Assembly (NCBI RefSeq): GCF_028769735.1
Contig: NC_088200.1
Location: 71,487,046 to 71,551,045 of the forward strand
DNA length: 64,000 bases
Direction: 5' to 3'
Source of the DNA: Zonotrichia leucophrys gambelii
Lineage: Eukaryota > Chordata > Aves > Passeriformes > Passerellidae
Shown: one piece after another, positions 12,729 to 24,207 of the stretch
How positions within the stretch are numbered: position 1 is the first letter of the stretch
Layout: each line of letters begins with the position of its first letter
The notes under the pieces: model-generated
Seen by the model: the letters and a program-made list of their open reading frames with translations, nothing else
The model's database searches: none
Told to the model about the DNA's origin: nothing
Program-made: the position numbers and the translations under genes

Positions 12729-12875
12729 CCTTCCCAATGCAGCAGGAATGAAAATCCTTGAGCACAATATTGCACATTTTGATGAATTCTCAATCACTAT
12801 TTAATGTAAGAACTGCTGTGCTTCCCCATCTCCTTGTTTCTTTGCTGCATAGAAAGCTCTCCCAGTGTCTTCATA
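12729..12875 (+). repeat. Copy 2 of a diverged 146-bp direct repeat
   Basis: Partner of 10253-10398, same orientation, 2.5 kb away, with small indels. See copy 1 for the shared blocks. Confidence 0.8.
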
Positions 12876-14280
12876 AACTTGAGCTGAGCAGGCTTGTGAA
12901 GAGTCCTGTAAATATATTTTATTGCCTTTCTCTGTCTTTATGCAGATGTGAGTCTGGAGGACAGACTTTTCTACAGCCTTTTTTGCCTAGAGCTCTGGCT
13001 TTTGGTTAAAATTGAGTTTTAACATCATCTTTCCACTACCTCGGGAGCCCAAGAGGACCTGGCAACATCTCAGAAAGAAAGGGCTGCAGGAGGATATTGA
13101 GGTAGGTGATTAAACTGATTAAACGCAGAGCTCAAGCCTGGTCTCTGAACCAACAGGAATCAGAACCATGCACTAGGAATGAGATGCAGGGCTTTGAAGT
13201 CATGGCTAATTAAGCAGGAAAAGGAGGACAATATGGTATCACATCATTTACTCAGAGCAACATGGGTGCTACATGCTGAACTGATGATTATTAAATGAAT
13301 TCTACAGTAATAGCTGCATAAAAACAGATATGTAAACACTTCATGGCTTCATGCCCCTCACAGGGTGGATGTCTACCTCTGGACACGAATTTTACCATCA
13401 AATATTCCCTTCAGACTCTCTCCCATGAACAGCAGCTCTGTGTGTGAGAGGAAGATAATGAGGACAGCATTTTTAATCATTTTTCATTTAATACTGAAAG
13501 TATTCAAGTGGTTTCATGTTTGTTTCCTACCCAGGAAGGGTATTCCAGCAAGGAGCCACTGGTTGGATTCCCAAAAAGCTGAGGCTCACAAGAAAGCATT
13601 TACAGAGATTATTCTCACAGTCCCTTTCCAAAATCACCTGCCCAGTGACTCCAGGAAGATTTTCCTTGGTTAAATATTTCTGCACCAGGAAAACAGAGCC
13701 ATAAAAAAAACCCCAAAACTGAGCTTTGTTTCCTTCCCAAGAAGAAGCCTTTAAGTGGAATGGTCATTCTTTTAATCCAGGGCTTGCACAAACATCAGCT
13801 TGGATGATATTAGAATTCAGGGGGGGAAAAAATAGGAAAAAAAGGAAAAACAAAAAAAAAAAAAAGGTGATTTCTGGTTGCTGTTCCACAGGGCTCCCTT
13901 CCCAAAGAGCAGGAGTTAATTTGAAATATTTGAAATAAGTTTCACCTGTCTGGGTGGGTTGGGCCACATCTCCGTGCACAGGGAGGAATGAATTGAAGCA
14001 CAAAGCAGAGATCCCCACGTCTCTCACAGACAAATTCCTGAGGGATTTGATTTCCTCCAGTTTTTGCAGGAAAAAATTACCTCTGTTCTCACACAATGAA
14101 AGACCCACACGGATCTGAAGCGATTTGGAGATTGGTGGTTTTTTCCCCAGTCAAAGTCAAGAGGAAAATGGAAACTTATTAAAAAACCCCCAAAAAACAG
14201 TAGTTTCTCAAATAAATCTTCAGAAAGGATTTCCCCTGGCTGGTGACACTGCCAGGAGGGGAGAGGCATGTCTGAGTGTG

Positions 14281-14587
14281 CAAAACAAAACAAAACAAAC
14301 AAACAAAACAAAACAACAAACAAAAAACCCCAAAACCAAACAAAACCAAAAAAACCAAACCAAACCAAAAAACCAAAAAAACCCCAAAAAACCACACATA
14401 CAAAAACACCCCAAAAACAAAAAACCCAAAATCCCCAAAGAAACCCAAACCGAGACAAAAGCAAAAAAACCACCAAAACAAAAACCCACAAGAAACAAAA
14501 CAAAAAAAAAACCAAACTCAAAACCAATCAAACAAAAAAACCCCAAAAAACCCTCCAACAAAAAAAAAAAAAAGAAAAAGAAAAAAG
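14281..14587. repeat. A/C-only tract, about 300 bp
   Basis: About 300 bases are built almost only from A and C on the plus strand, in irregular AAAAC and AAAACCCC-like units, with scarcely any T or G. It produces several overlapping Lys/Asn/Thr/Pro-rich frames on the plus strand and Phe/Trp/Gly-rich frames on the minus strand, none of them genes. Confidence 0.95.
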
Positions 14588-15448
14588 TAAATACCCTCAT
14601 GGACTTTATTACACGTGCCAACAGCGTGTAACATTTCCTATTTGCAACAACAACATTTTACTTTTAGAAACCCAACAGTTTCCTGGAAGGGGGCCGTTCT
14701 GTGGGATGTCCAGCTCCATTCTCTGCTGCAGGCACCATCAAGCCAAGCTCTGGCGCTCTGGGTTGAGTCATGGAACATTTTCACTCTAAAACTGAAACCA
14801 TATACAAGCTACTGCTGAAAGCATTGTCCGATCAGCACTGGAAGATTTTAAATCAGGCTGTGCCTATGAATGGGTGCATGAATGGCCCTTTTGTGGCTCT
14901 GCCACTTCCCAGGCACAAAGCCTTTTTAGCAAGCAAAATATTTTGGCCATTCTTATTTTTGCTGTGTGATATACAGCACTGTCCCAAAGCCCTTTGTGAA
15001 TTTAAAACGCTGTAACTGTGTTTTATTTTCAGAGAGGAATGGTTAAATATAATATTCCCAGATCCCCATGTTCTTGTGTGAAGCCTGTAAGTACTGACAG
15101 GGATGCTTTTAATTGGGTATAGGATGGAATTCTGGCAGAATCAGAGCCACTTCAAAAATATCAAGTATTTCACCAAAGAACTTTGCAACCCACAGATGAT
15201 ATCAAGGACTGACTTCAGTGGGATTCCTTCTGCAGAAAGAACTGGATCCTTCAGTCTCAAGCAAGGATGGATTCAGGTCCTGAAAATGTGAAGCAGAATC
15301 CTGAGGTCCACCTCGAGCTCTTAATTTTGGCCACTGAAAGGTAAATGCATGTTAACTTTGTTTTTTTGGTGAAGATTTAAATCTAAATTAATGCATCAGT
15401 TTGGGACAAGACAAGCTCAGGCATTAAAACACTTTGGTAACTACTACC

Positions 15449-15454
15449 TTTATT
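15449..15454 (-). promoter_or_regulatory. Polyadenylation signal AATAAA (distal alternative)
   Basis: A second AATAAA on the minus strand lies 37 nt beyond the first, in the context ATGAATAAAGG. Either or both could be used. Confidence 0.5.
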
Positions 15455-15485
15455 CATAATGTTTAACAAACAAAGACAAATTTGA

Positions 15486-15491
15486 TTTATT
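15486..15491 (-). promoter_or_regulatory. Polyadenylation signal AATAAA (proximal)
   Basis: TTTATT on the plus strand reads AATAAA on the minus strand, about 600 nt after the stop codon. T/G-rich sequence follows on the minus strand, as expected of a downstream element. The signal lies within an A-rich stretch. Confidence 0.6.
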
Positions 15492-15715
15492 TTTTCAAAT
15501 GCATTTTAATTTTCTTCTTTTTTTTAAAGAAATTGCCATAAGGAAAAAGCTGAAGTATCAAAAATCACAATTTTAAACACTGTGGGTTTCTACAGAAAGT
15601 TAAAATAGAGTCAATATCAACCTTAGTAGCACTTTACTCCCAAAAGCTGGAGTGCCACAAGTAAAAGGACGTTTTGCTTTGACTCAGAACCAATCTAAAG
15701 TCACACCTGCACCTC

Positions 15716-15779
15716 AAATAAAGCTGATTTATCCATCCAAGCCTGGCAAATGAAGCTGAGTTATCCATCCAAGCCTGGG
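15716..15779. repeat. 32-bp tandem duplication in the 3' UTR
   Basis: Units at 15716-15747 and 15748-15779 share the core TTATCCATCCAAGCCTGG and differ at a few positions. This is probably a recent slippage or duplication event in the untranslated region. Confidence 0.9.
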
Positions 15780-15970
15780 GAAAGACTGAGCTCAGCGCAT
15801 GTCTAGCATCACCCCAGGCCTGGTGCTTGGGAAATGGTTGATCCTGAGCACAACCAGAGGCTGTGAGGATGCAAAAACACATCCACAGTGCCCTCAATTC
15901 CCCCATGCGGGTGAGAAAAGCTCCACACAGGGGCTGAACTCAATTTTGGCCACAAATGAGGTGCAGCAGG

Positions 15971-16010
15971 CACAACAAACAACAAAGTTGCACAACAAAG
16001 AACAAAGTTG
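15971..16010 (-). repeat. 20-bp tandem duplication, T/G-rich, in the 3' UTR
   Basis: Two adjacent 20-bp units (15971-15990 and 15991-16010) differ at one base. In the transcript each contains UUUGUU and GUUGUG stretches, resembling GU-rich elements bound by CELF-type proteins. Binding is inference. The unit nearer the stop codon is also part of a hairpin. Confidence 0.85.
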
Positions 16011-16022
16011 CAGCTTTGTTCT
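15999..16022. repeat. Short inverted repeat in the 3' UTR
   Basis: AGAACAAAG at 15999-16007 and CTTTGTTCT at 16014-16022 are exact inverted copies around a 6-base loop. In RNA this could fold as a 9-bp stem about 75-100 nt after the stop codon. Confidence 0.75.
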
Positions 16023-16096
16023 GTAACAAAAACCCTTCTAGCTGATAACTCATCCCTGGAGGGAGCAGCAGTGTCCCTGTGCCCGGCCCACAGTGG

Positions 16097-16193
16097 CTAC
16101 ATGTCCTCGAAGAGCTCCTCCGGCCCACACGAGTTCTCCAGGGTTTCCAGATCCCAGTCCGGGCAGCGCTGCCCCGAGGAGGCCGGGCCAGGC
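16097..16193 (-). CDS. Terminal coding exon C with stop codon of the same gene
   Basis: On the minus strand a textbook acceptor (TGCTCTGTTTGTTCCAG) opens a GC-rich, CpG-containing exon. One G completes the previous codon, then 31 codons run to a TAG at 16097-16099. The peptide starts PGPASSGQ, continues CPDWDLETLENSC and ends GPEELFEDM. The acidic tail with aromatic and Leu residues resembles a short linear interaction motif rather than a folded domain, but that is inference. The first base is in the phase needed by the donor at 53694, 37.5 kb upstream. A plausible 3' UTR with polyadenylation signals follows. CpG and codon content stand out from the surrounding DNA. I cannot name the gene. 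A protein search with the joined three-exon peptide would settle it. Confidence 0.8.
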
Positions 16194-16355
16194 CTGGAAC
16201 AAACAGAGCAATGTCACACAAGGTTGGAAACAAATATCAGTAATTCCAATTCATTTTGGGATTATTCCAGACCTCATCACTCGCTGGGGCAGCAGTGGCA
16301 AAGCAGGCTGAGGAAATTCGGTTTGTAAATCGCATAAATTGATACTTTATATATT

Positions 16356-17645
16356 TGTGGTGGTTTGACATTGACAGGAAACAGGTTTTCTGGGAGGTTG
16401 TGGTCAAACCAATGGGTGCTCAGATTTTAATATTGGCACCTGGTTTGACCACTGGGATTTGGATACGCCTCTGAGAACACACAGGAGTTAAAGCAGAGCT
16501 GCTGCTCTGGGAGTCTCTCTTGGGACTTGGAGGGAAAGAGGTCGGATCTCCCTCCCCCGTGCTGCTGGGCAGGGCAGGGGCAGCCCTGCCTAGGCCCGGG
16601 CCTGGACAGAGATGGGGGTGAGGAGGCCCGTGAGGATGGAAGGGTGGAGCAGCCCCAGGAGACATCGGGCAGCCCCACCCGCCCAGGGGAGAGAGAGGGA
16701 GAGCCGGTGTCTGAATGTGATAGCGGCGGCCCAGGAGGAGAAGGGGAGAGCGGCGAGAAGGTGCCCGGCAGGGCAGCGTGGGAGCTCCAGAGCTCCGGAC
16801 AGGCAGAGTGTGAAATTTCTAATCCTTTTCTTGCATGACTGAGACCTTGCAAATGGTGATCCTCCTGGAGCTGAATGAGAAGAGAGATAAGAGATGAGAT
16901 AGGAGGGCATGGGCCACGAGGGAGGTGCAGAAGACTCTTGAGTGGAGGGAGAGATGACGGAGTGCCTTTTTGGCTGGACTTTTCTTGTGTCACAGACTGA
17001 ACCATTTTTTTCCTGTGACACAGAGACTGCACTTAGAGGGAGGCAGTGCCTCGGAGCCAGGAGGGTTCAGTGTGAGGACCCCTCGGCCCCAGGGGGTGAA
17101 AAAATGGGGGGGACAGATGTCCCAAAGCAGAGACTGTGCCTTTTTGGAGTGAGACAAGGCATCCTTAAAACACAGCCCTAGAAGCAGCTCTGATCCATGA
17201 GCTGTGGTGAGAGCACTGAGCATGGAAGGAAGATGTCACAACGCCAAAAGGATTTTCCGGGCGGTGCTGAGTGACATGGAAGCACATGAGGTTTCAGTTT
17301 CCAGGGAAAGACTGTGGTGCGAGAAGGACTCCTCTCCTCTTGATGGACTGAAGTTTGAGTATTCTAAACGGTAGTGCCAGACTGAGAGTTGGTGATTTGG
17401 GAGAATGTATTGCATTGGGAATTTGGTGGGGAGGAGATGTATTTGTGAAGTTTTCATTTTCCTTGTGTGTTTTTTTTTCTTTTCCCTTGTAGTTTAGTTA
17501 TTTTCTTGTAGTTTAGTTAATAAAGTTTTCTTTATTTCTAAGTGGGAGCCTGCTTTGCTTATTCCTGGTCACATCTCACAGCAGACACCAGGGAGAGGGT
17601 ATTTTCATGGGGGCATCAGCATTGTGCCAGTGTCAAACCATCACA
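16356..17645 (+). mobile_element. Solo LTR, ERVL type (1290 bp), with 5-bp target duplication
   Basis: The element starts TGTGGTGGTTTGAC and ends GTCAAACCATCACA, so its ends are an imperfect inverted repeat of about 14 bases. It is flanked by ATATT at 16351-16355 and 17646-17650. A 5-bp duplication fits ERVL-type integration. AATAAA is at 17519-17524 in plus orientation, followed by T-rich sequence. The GC-rich interior gives chance frames of up to 201 codons on both strands. It lies inside the last intron of the minus-strand gene, antisense to it, and its near edge is only about 160 bp from the terminal exon's acceptor. Confidence 0.92.
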
Positions 17646-17650
17646 ATATT

Positions 17651-18340
17651 TATATAAAATTCTATATAAAAACAGTTTAGACATTTATACTTATGTAAAA
17701 TATATGTTAATATTTTTATAATTATAGGCATATTTATATTTATATCTTATACAAATACATACATATTTTTTCATATACCTATAAATAAATAGAATTATAG
17801 TTTTATATTATAATTTCTATTACAAGTTGATGAAAATATAGAAATTATATATTTACATTTATATTTATTAATATATTTATTTTCTCATTTTATATAATGA
17901 TATAAATAATTTATATTTTTATATGTTATATGTAAATATATAAATAGAATATATGTATAGTTTTACATTTATATAAGATTTTATATTGAAAAGAGCTTAT
18001 AAATTTTTACTTATATATAGCATATATTTATATTCATTATTATACTTTATATTTGGAATTTATATAAATAATTTATATTTTATATAAATATATAATATAT
18101 CATATTTATGGTTTCATATTTATGAAAAAGTTATATTAAAAGTTATAAATTTTTATTTTTAAAATATAAATACTTATTATATATTTATATTTTTAAATAT
18201 AATTATTTAATAATATAGTTTGTTTTAATATTTTATACAAATATATAAATAATATATATTTAATATATAACTATATAAAAATAGAATATATTTATATTCA
18301 TAGTATTATATATATTTAACAATTATATTTAAAAAGATTT
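17651..18340. repeat. AT-only low-complexity island (about 0.7 kb)
   Basis: The segment is almost entirely A and T with irregular TATAAATA-like motifs and very few G or C. The ERVL-type LTR inserted at its left edge (the target is ATATT). Confidence 0.9.
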
Positions 18341-20589
18341 TCTAAATCAACCATTAGAGGTTGTTGGAACACCCTGAGAATGACCATTTCACCCCCAATT
18401 CCCACATGGAGAGCTGGGCAGAGCAGACCTGATGCAGGAATCATGCTAATCATTTTCCCTATTTCTGCTCTCTCTCCAGGACATGATTCCAGTACAGACA
18501 GTTCTGCCCTTGTGCCTTGTGAAGGTGATGTATCCTGTGTTTCCAAAAAACACCAGAAAAGTGGCATATCCAACAGCTTTTGGTACCTACAGGAATTACA
18601 CTTATATAGGCTGAATCCACAAAAAAAACCCCAAAAAAACCCAGAAAACCCCCAAAAAACAACTGAATCCTGCAGAGAAACCTTTTTTCCTGTGCATTTA
18701 GAGGGGATTTATCAATTCCAGGGCTGTGAGTTCCCAGTGATGACGAATTCCAGGGACCAGCATCAGTCCCTGCCTTGAACAGAGGATGTGATCTCCTAAG
18801 CTTGGCTCACGATGTGGCTGCAGCTTCACAGGGTTCATGCCCAGGTTTATTACACTGCTGCAATGCTGACAAAAAAAGTGAAAATTTCATGTATTGCCCA
18901 GGATGGGAAGAGCTGGAGAGAAGCGGTGGAGAGTTCTACCCTCCAGTGCTGCCCTGTGAGGACTCGGGGAAATGAGGCACACAATGAATTCTTCCTTTTC
19001 AGACTGATTCGAGCATCTGCCTTCAGCTGCTCCGTGTGGTACAGTCAGCACTGTTGGTCAAATTAATGAATTTTTCAATTTTCAGAACCAAATTTTTCCG
19101 TAACTCCCACCCAGGAATCTCTGGGGAGCTGAAATCTCTATAAAAAATGTCAATTCCAAAGGGGAATGAGCTCCCTAAGACAGCAGGCACTGCAGGGCTC
19201 CCACTTGCAGCTGCACAGGCCTCTGGAGGCTCAGGGCTCTGAACATTCTGTGTTTCCTGGCGGTGGGAAATGAGCTCCACTCCATCCCTGTGGTGCTCCA
19301 TGGCCATCAGCAGAAGCCCTGGAAATGCTGAGTGTTGGATGCTGATCCAGAAGGGTTTCCTCACCACTCCAGCTCTGCAAACCCTTCTAAATTCAAAATA
19401 TTGCTATATTCAGAGTATGGTAATTACTTTCTCTGACAGTCTAACGAGCTTTCTCTGAGAACTCTTCCAAAACACTCTTCTTCAGGCCTGAATAAATGGT
19501 GCCAAGCATCTTTTGTATTCCTTTTGGCACGCAGTGACACCTAAGCAGATATTTGCCTCACCAAAAAGTCACTGGGATTAGCTGTGGAACAGATCTGGGC
19601 CCTTCACCAGCGACCTCAGAGCATCCCCCACTGCTCTGGTGGATAGAAATCAACTTATTTAAAAATAAAATACAGGCACCAAGCCCCAGCAGAGGGATTT
19701 CAGGTTCAATCACTGAAGGTGTGTTGTCCTTTTACCTCTGTGAGTCCATCCCCAGTGAACCACACAGCGTGGAGCCACCCACCGATCATTTAAATTAATT
19801 CTGAAAGGTCTCATTAGCAAATAAATTGGGCTGTGGAGGCCTTTGTGCCACCACGGGATATTTCAGGTATAGTTTTTTTTAATTTTTTTTTTTTTTGAGC
19901 ATTTGCTCATATATTATTCAGGCAAAAAAAAATTAAAAGTCCTCTGAGACCCCACATTTGTTGTCTGTGAGGTTTCAGCAGTTCCAGAGTTTTCTGATTT
20001 AGACAAGGAAGCCTGACAGGGCTTAAGCAACATCAACAACCATTCCCTCCTCATTGGCTAAAACAACAGTTTTCAACACCATCCACAAGAGCACATCCTT
20101 AAGCCAAGCCACTGTTGAGTTTTCACATCGCACTGTGAGAACTATTAAGCTTCTGTGTCCTTGTAACAACACGGTCCTCATTGAATCTCCAAAAAGCTGC
20201 CTCTGAATGAACCCAGCCCTGAATAAATGTGATGCTCGCAGACAGGAGGCACTGGGCTCTTCACGCCAAGCTCATCAGCAGCTCAGTTCTGCTTTTAGGG
20301 CTTGGTGATTCCCACTTGCACAATGCCAGCAGCCTGCTCTGTGCTGTGAAATTATTTTGGGTTTCTCAGGGAGGCTGCATTGCCCTATCCTGACACGTAA
20401 CTGAGTTAATTTCTGTAAACTGCAGCGAGTTGCACAGCCCCCTCTTGCCAGGAAGCCTGTAAGCAAGGCATTCTCCCCCAAAGTTTATCCCTCTGCTGGA
20501 TCTCTTTTTGAAGTCTTGCCTTTTGGTAAACTTAAACTCCATTAACACATCTGGAGAACTGCTGACTATAAGAGATCATTTCATATTTC

Positions 20590-20710
20590 CTGACATTTAG
20601 TTCATAAATTAAGGCAGAAGAAGCAGACCCACAGCTGGTGTGAATCACTGCAGCACTAATAATGTCACTGCAGCTCTGCTGACTTACACCAGCTGAGATG
20701 CTGGCCCCAA
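20590..20710 (+). repeat. Probable ancient amniote interspersed repeat
   Basis: The end of the segment (CTTACACCAGCTGAGATGC then TGGCCCC) resembles an old repeat tail common in reptile and bird DNA. It also contains inverted arms CAGCTGGTGT (20632-20641) and ACACCAGCTG (20686-20695). The identification is from memory of the motif only. Confidence 0.45.
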
Positions 20711-22140
20711 AACTGGAAGAAAGTGGTTTACATGACTTGATATTTCCTTCCAGAGCTGAGCAGGGCTCCTGAGGAGCAGGAGACATGCAAGGCTCTCCTT
20801 ACAGGAGCTCAGAGCTCACCAAAAACCACTTTATTTTCTGGAATGAGAAGGGTCCCTGCACTTGGCTTTGCCTCCAGAGCCAGCCCAACATGCTGTGGTT
20901 ATGATTCCACCCGAGCTTTTGTCCTTGAGCAACTCTCATGGGATTTGGAAAGAGAAAAACCATCACAGCAACGTGGATGGAAAGGTTTCCTAAGAAACTT
21001 GAGTAATCCAGGATTGTGCCTCTGAACCACTGCATTATTTCCTTAATTTTTTTAGTAATTAAAATAATTGCTTCCAACCCTGAGCTGGCATTTTACCAAG
21101 AGAGGGGAATCTCAGCTCTCACCATCTGAGTTTCTCAGTGTGTTCATCCTTCCCCAGCTTGGTTTGGTCCTCTGCTTCATTTGGACATGAATCTTAATAA
21201 AATCTGAATACCATGAGTAGATAATAATAGAGGATAAAACCTGATACACACTTTTTTTTCAGTGTCATAAAAATAGGTGTCAGCAGCAGCTCATAGGCAA
21301 GGAATTATTACAGAACTAACACAGATATCTCGAATTTTTGAGGCCCCCACTAAAGCTCAGGGGTGCAGCTGAAATCTTGGCCTGGAAGCACCAATGCCCC
21401 ATGGTGCTCAGAGAAATCCTGTCTGCCCGTGCCTACTGGGAAAAAAGGAAAGTTAACCATAAAAAGAAAAATAAATGCTGTCATGGAGGAGGGGGGGAAA
21501 ACCTCTCACATGAAGTGATGCACTGAGAACACTCCATGTAGACAGACCTCTTTAAAACAGAATATTAAAAATATGTGTAGGCTAAATGGGAGCTATATGT
21601 GATTAAAATTATGATGGTATTCCCCCTCAGAGATATGCTAGAGTCACTATAAGGTAAACTGTAGAGGCATTTTTCTTTTTTAATTCAATGTAGAATGGAA
21701 AAAGAAAATAAAATGTTTTACATTTTGGCAGTGGTAAGAGTATTCAGCTTCCAGATATAGTTTTTGCTGGCATTTATTCCTAGAAATGATATGAAAGCAG
21801 GCCCATATACTTCAAATTAATCCTGCAAAATGTAAATCCCTCCAAGTCCTGAAGAACTTGCTGGGTACATTCATCTTCATGACTTGAAATTGGAGTTGAG
21901 GGATTTTTCCCTAATTTAGTGAAGAAACAGAGATTTTTTTTGCGTGCCTCTGCAGAGAGCAGTGGTGTCAGAGATCATCAGAGCCCAATCCATGCCCGGG
22001 CCCAAGACAAATTCATAGAAAGTAGAGAAAAATACTCAGGAAACAGCTGAGTGGAACAATTCCATGCCTGGCATTCCCCTAAGCGCAGTGTGGCAGGCAA
22101 GTCCAGTCTCCACTGAGGTCACCAGACAGACAATGACAAC

Positions 22141-22260
22141 AGCACCAATAAAAATAAAAGTAAAAATAAATAATAATTATTATAATAAAATATTGTACTA
22201 TTTGATTATAATAATTATAAAAATAAACATTATTATTAATATTAATAATAATAAAATAGT
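22141..22260. repeat. AT-rich simple repeat (AATA / TAATAA type)
   Basis: Runs of AATAAA, AATAAT and TATTAT fill about 120 bp with hardly any G or C. The plus-strand Ile/Asn/Lys-rich frame here is not a gene. Confidence 0.85.
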
Positions 22261-23851
22261 ATCTTGGTCAATTTCACAGCTAATGAAGAATATTTTCAAT
22301 GCAGCAATCACAAAATTAATGTTCAACCAGGGAATAAAATGTTCCTTCATCAGCTTTCACCTCTGGCTTGAGGCCAACCTGCACCTGCACCCATCACCAC
22401 CTCTGCACTGCAGGGCAAGCCTGGAGTTCCCTCAGTGAAACACAACTTAAAGCCAAACTTTCAAACCCAGGATGATTTTAAATTTTGTCTTCAGCTCCTC
22501 TGAAGGATGCTCTTCCTCCTCTGGGACTGGAAACCATCAAATGTGGGATGATTTTGTTCGATGCTTGCACAAGTTGCGTGGGGTTTGTTTTAGTTCACAC
22601 ATCCCTGGAATCCTCCAGAGGGAGGAAAGCAAACTTGGAATCCCTCAAAGATCCTATATATCCACACTGACTACAGCAAGAGCAAACAAATATATATCTA
22701 TATATTGAGAAGATGCTCATATTTATCTCTTAATGACATAACTTTGAATATCTGATCTAATTTCCAGTAATTGGTCTAGATCAGTTCTCAACATTCATAT
22801 TCATCCACTGCATTCATTTAGTCCTACAAAGCAGAAACTTTTTTAGGGAAACTTCTATCCTTTGAGTTGCAAATTCCCAATGAACTTCAGCTGGCACTGG
22901 TGCAGGTCCTTATGTCAAGAGAACATTCTGGTTTAGCAATATAAATACAGCCTTGGATCTTTCCATATGATCAAACACGCTTACAGATGCTCACTAACAA
23001 AGATCTACTTAAAAATGTAATAATAGATGTCACTTACAAGGAAAAGGCCTAGACCATGTTTGTTTTAGACAAGTGGCACACATTTCTGTGGCTCATTTCC
23101 ACTTAAACTCCTTCCTGCTTAAATAAACTACACATGCACTTTGAGGAACACCCCAGCACCACTGCACTCGCTGGGGAAAAACACAAACCTCTCCATCACA
23201 GCTACAAAAGCACAGAGCAAAGGGAAAAAACTTGGTTTGTTTGGGAATTTTGTCAAGGCCTTTCATAAATCCAGCGCATTGCAAATCCACTGGCAAATGC
23301 TGGGAGACATTTCTCAAAATCATCAAGCACTATTTATATCACATATACATTTACACAACACCAAATCTGGCTAAGCTGTGCCATAATCCTGCTCCAGGCT
23401 GCCAGACCCTGGAAATGCAGGGTATCCATAACCTTTTCCTACCTCTCAGGGCGACCACAGAGATCTCAGAGGGCAAATTAAAAAACCCTGGTTTGATTTC
23501 TTGTGTCCTGGCGTTCCTCTGCCTGCATCCCTGAAGGGCTGGAGTGTGCAGGGATGGGGTTTTCCACCCCAAAATCTGGTGGCTGCACACGGCAGCCACA
23601 ACTGAAACAAAGAACAAAAGAGTGTTTAACTGGAGGAAAGCAGGAGCTGGTGTGAAAAGGAGTCTGAGCTTGCAGAGCCTCCCTGAAGCACAGGCCCACC
23701 CTCTGCACTGCCTGGTGAAGGGTGGAACCATCCCCTCCACAAATTAACAACATTCAAAGTGTTCTGAATGAACACAAAATGCACCAGTTCAGCATCTGTG
23801 CAATGAAAATTTCCCCTCTCAGCACCAGACTGGGGTGCTGTGATTTAGGAG

Positions 23852-23992
23852 TGTTGTGGTTTGACACGGGTGGCATTTGGGGAAGTAATATCAAAAGTTT
23901 TTGTATTATTAATAGTTCGTGGAATTGTTAAAAAATTGGATATGTTTTTGTGAAAGATATATGTTAAATGACAAAAAAAACCCCCTTGGTTT

Positions 23993-24045
<53 letters not shown>

Positions 24046-24207
24046 TTTTGTTTTTGGGTTTTTTGTTGTTTGTTTGTTTGTTTTCCTGGGGTGTTGGTTG
24101 GTTTTTCATTGATTATTGGGTAAAAGAGGGAATGTTGTGGGGTTGGTCTTGTTTCAGGAAATTTTAAAATTAAAAAGATCTTAAATTTCCAAACCAAAAC
24201 CACTACA
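23852..24207. mobile_element. LTR-like element (356 bp) with TG...CA ends and 5-bp target duplication
   Basis: The segment begins TGTTGTGGTTTGACAC and ends CCACTACA, and is flanked by AGGAG at 23847-23851 and 24208-24212. The terminal inverted repeat is short and imperfect. Its first bases resemble the start of the ERVL-type LTR at 16356, suggesting the same superfamily. The middle holds a 51-base T run followed by T/G-rich sequence. No clear AATAAA was found to give an orientation. It could also be a non-autonomous element that only resembles an LTR. Confidence 0.65.
23994..24044. repeat. Poly(T) run of 51 bases
   Basis: An uninterrupted T homopolymer inside the 356-bp LTR-like element, followed to about 24105 by T/G-rich sequence. 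Length is likely unstable and assembly-sensitive. Confidence 0.95.

Larger units (their letters stand above)
9901..15429. other. Intergenic, downstream of the gene
   Basis: Contains the paired 146-bp repeats and the T/G and A/C tracts listed separately, plus a 26-base A run near 11949. No exons, RNA genes or other repeats were recognised. Confidence 0.5.
15430..16096 (-). other. 3' untranslated region of the minus-strand gene
   Basis: This is the sequence after the TAG on the minus strand. It contains AATAAA at 15486-15491 and again at 15449-15454, followed by T/G-rich sequence (TTTGTCTTTGTTTG). Cleavage about 15-25 nt beyond either signal would give a UTR of roughly 0.6 kb. Two small tandem duplications and a hairpin lie inside it and are listed separately. 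The end point is inferred from the signals only. Confidence 0.6.
18341..23846. other. Last intron, nothing further recognised
   Basis: Intron of the minus-strand gene, with an A/C-rich stretch near 18620-18660, the probable ancient repeat at 20590 and the AT-rich repeat at 22141. No extra exon with good splice sites was found. Confidence 0.5.

Noticed and set aside
14024..14789. Overlapping frames of 100-173 codons on both strands
   Set aside because: They are translations of the A/C-only tract and show only low-complexity Lys/Asn/Pro or Phe/Gly/Trp runs.
16427..17032. 201-codon minus-strand frame close to the terminal exon
   Set aside because: It lies wholly inside the ERVL-type solo LTR and is antisense LTR sequence.
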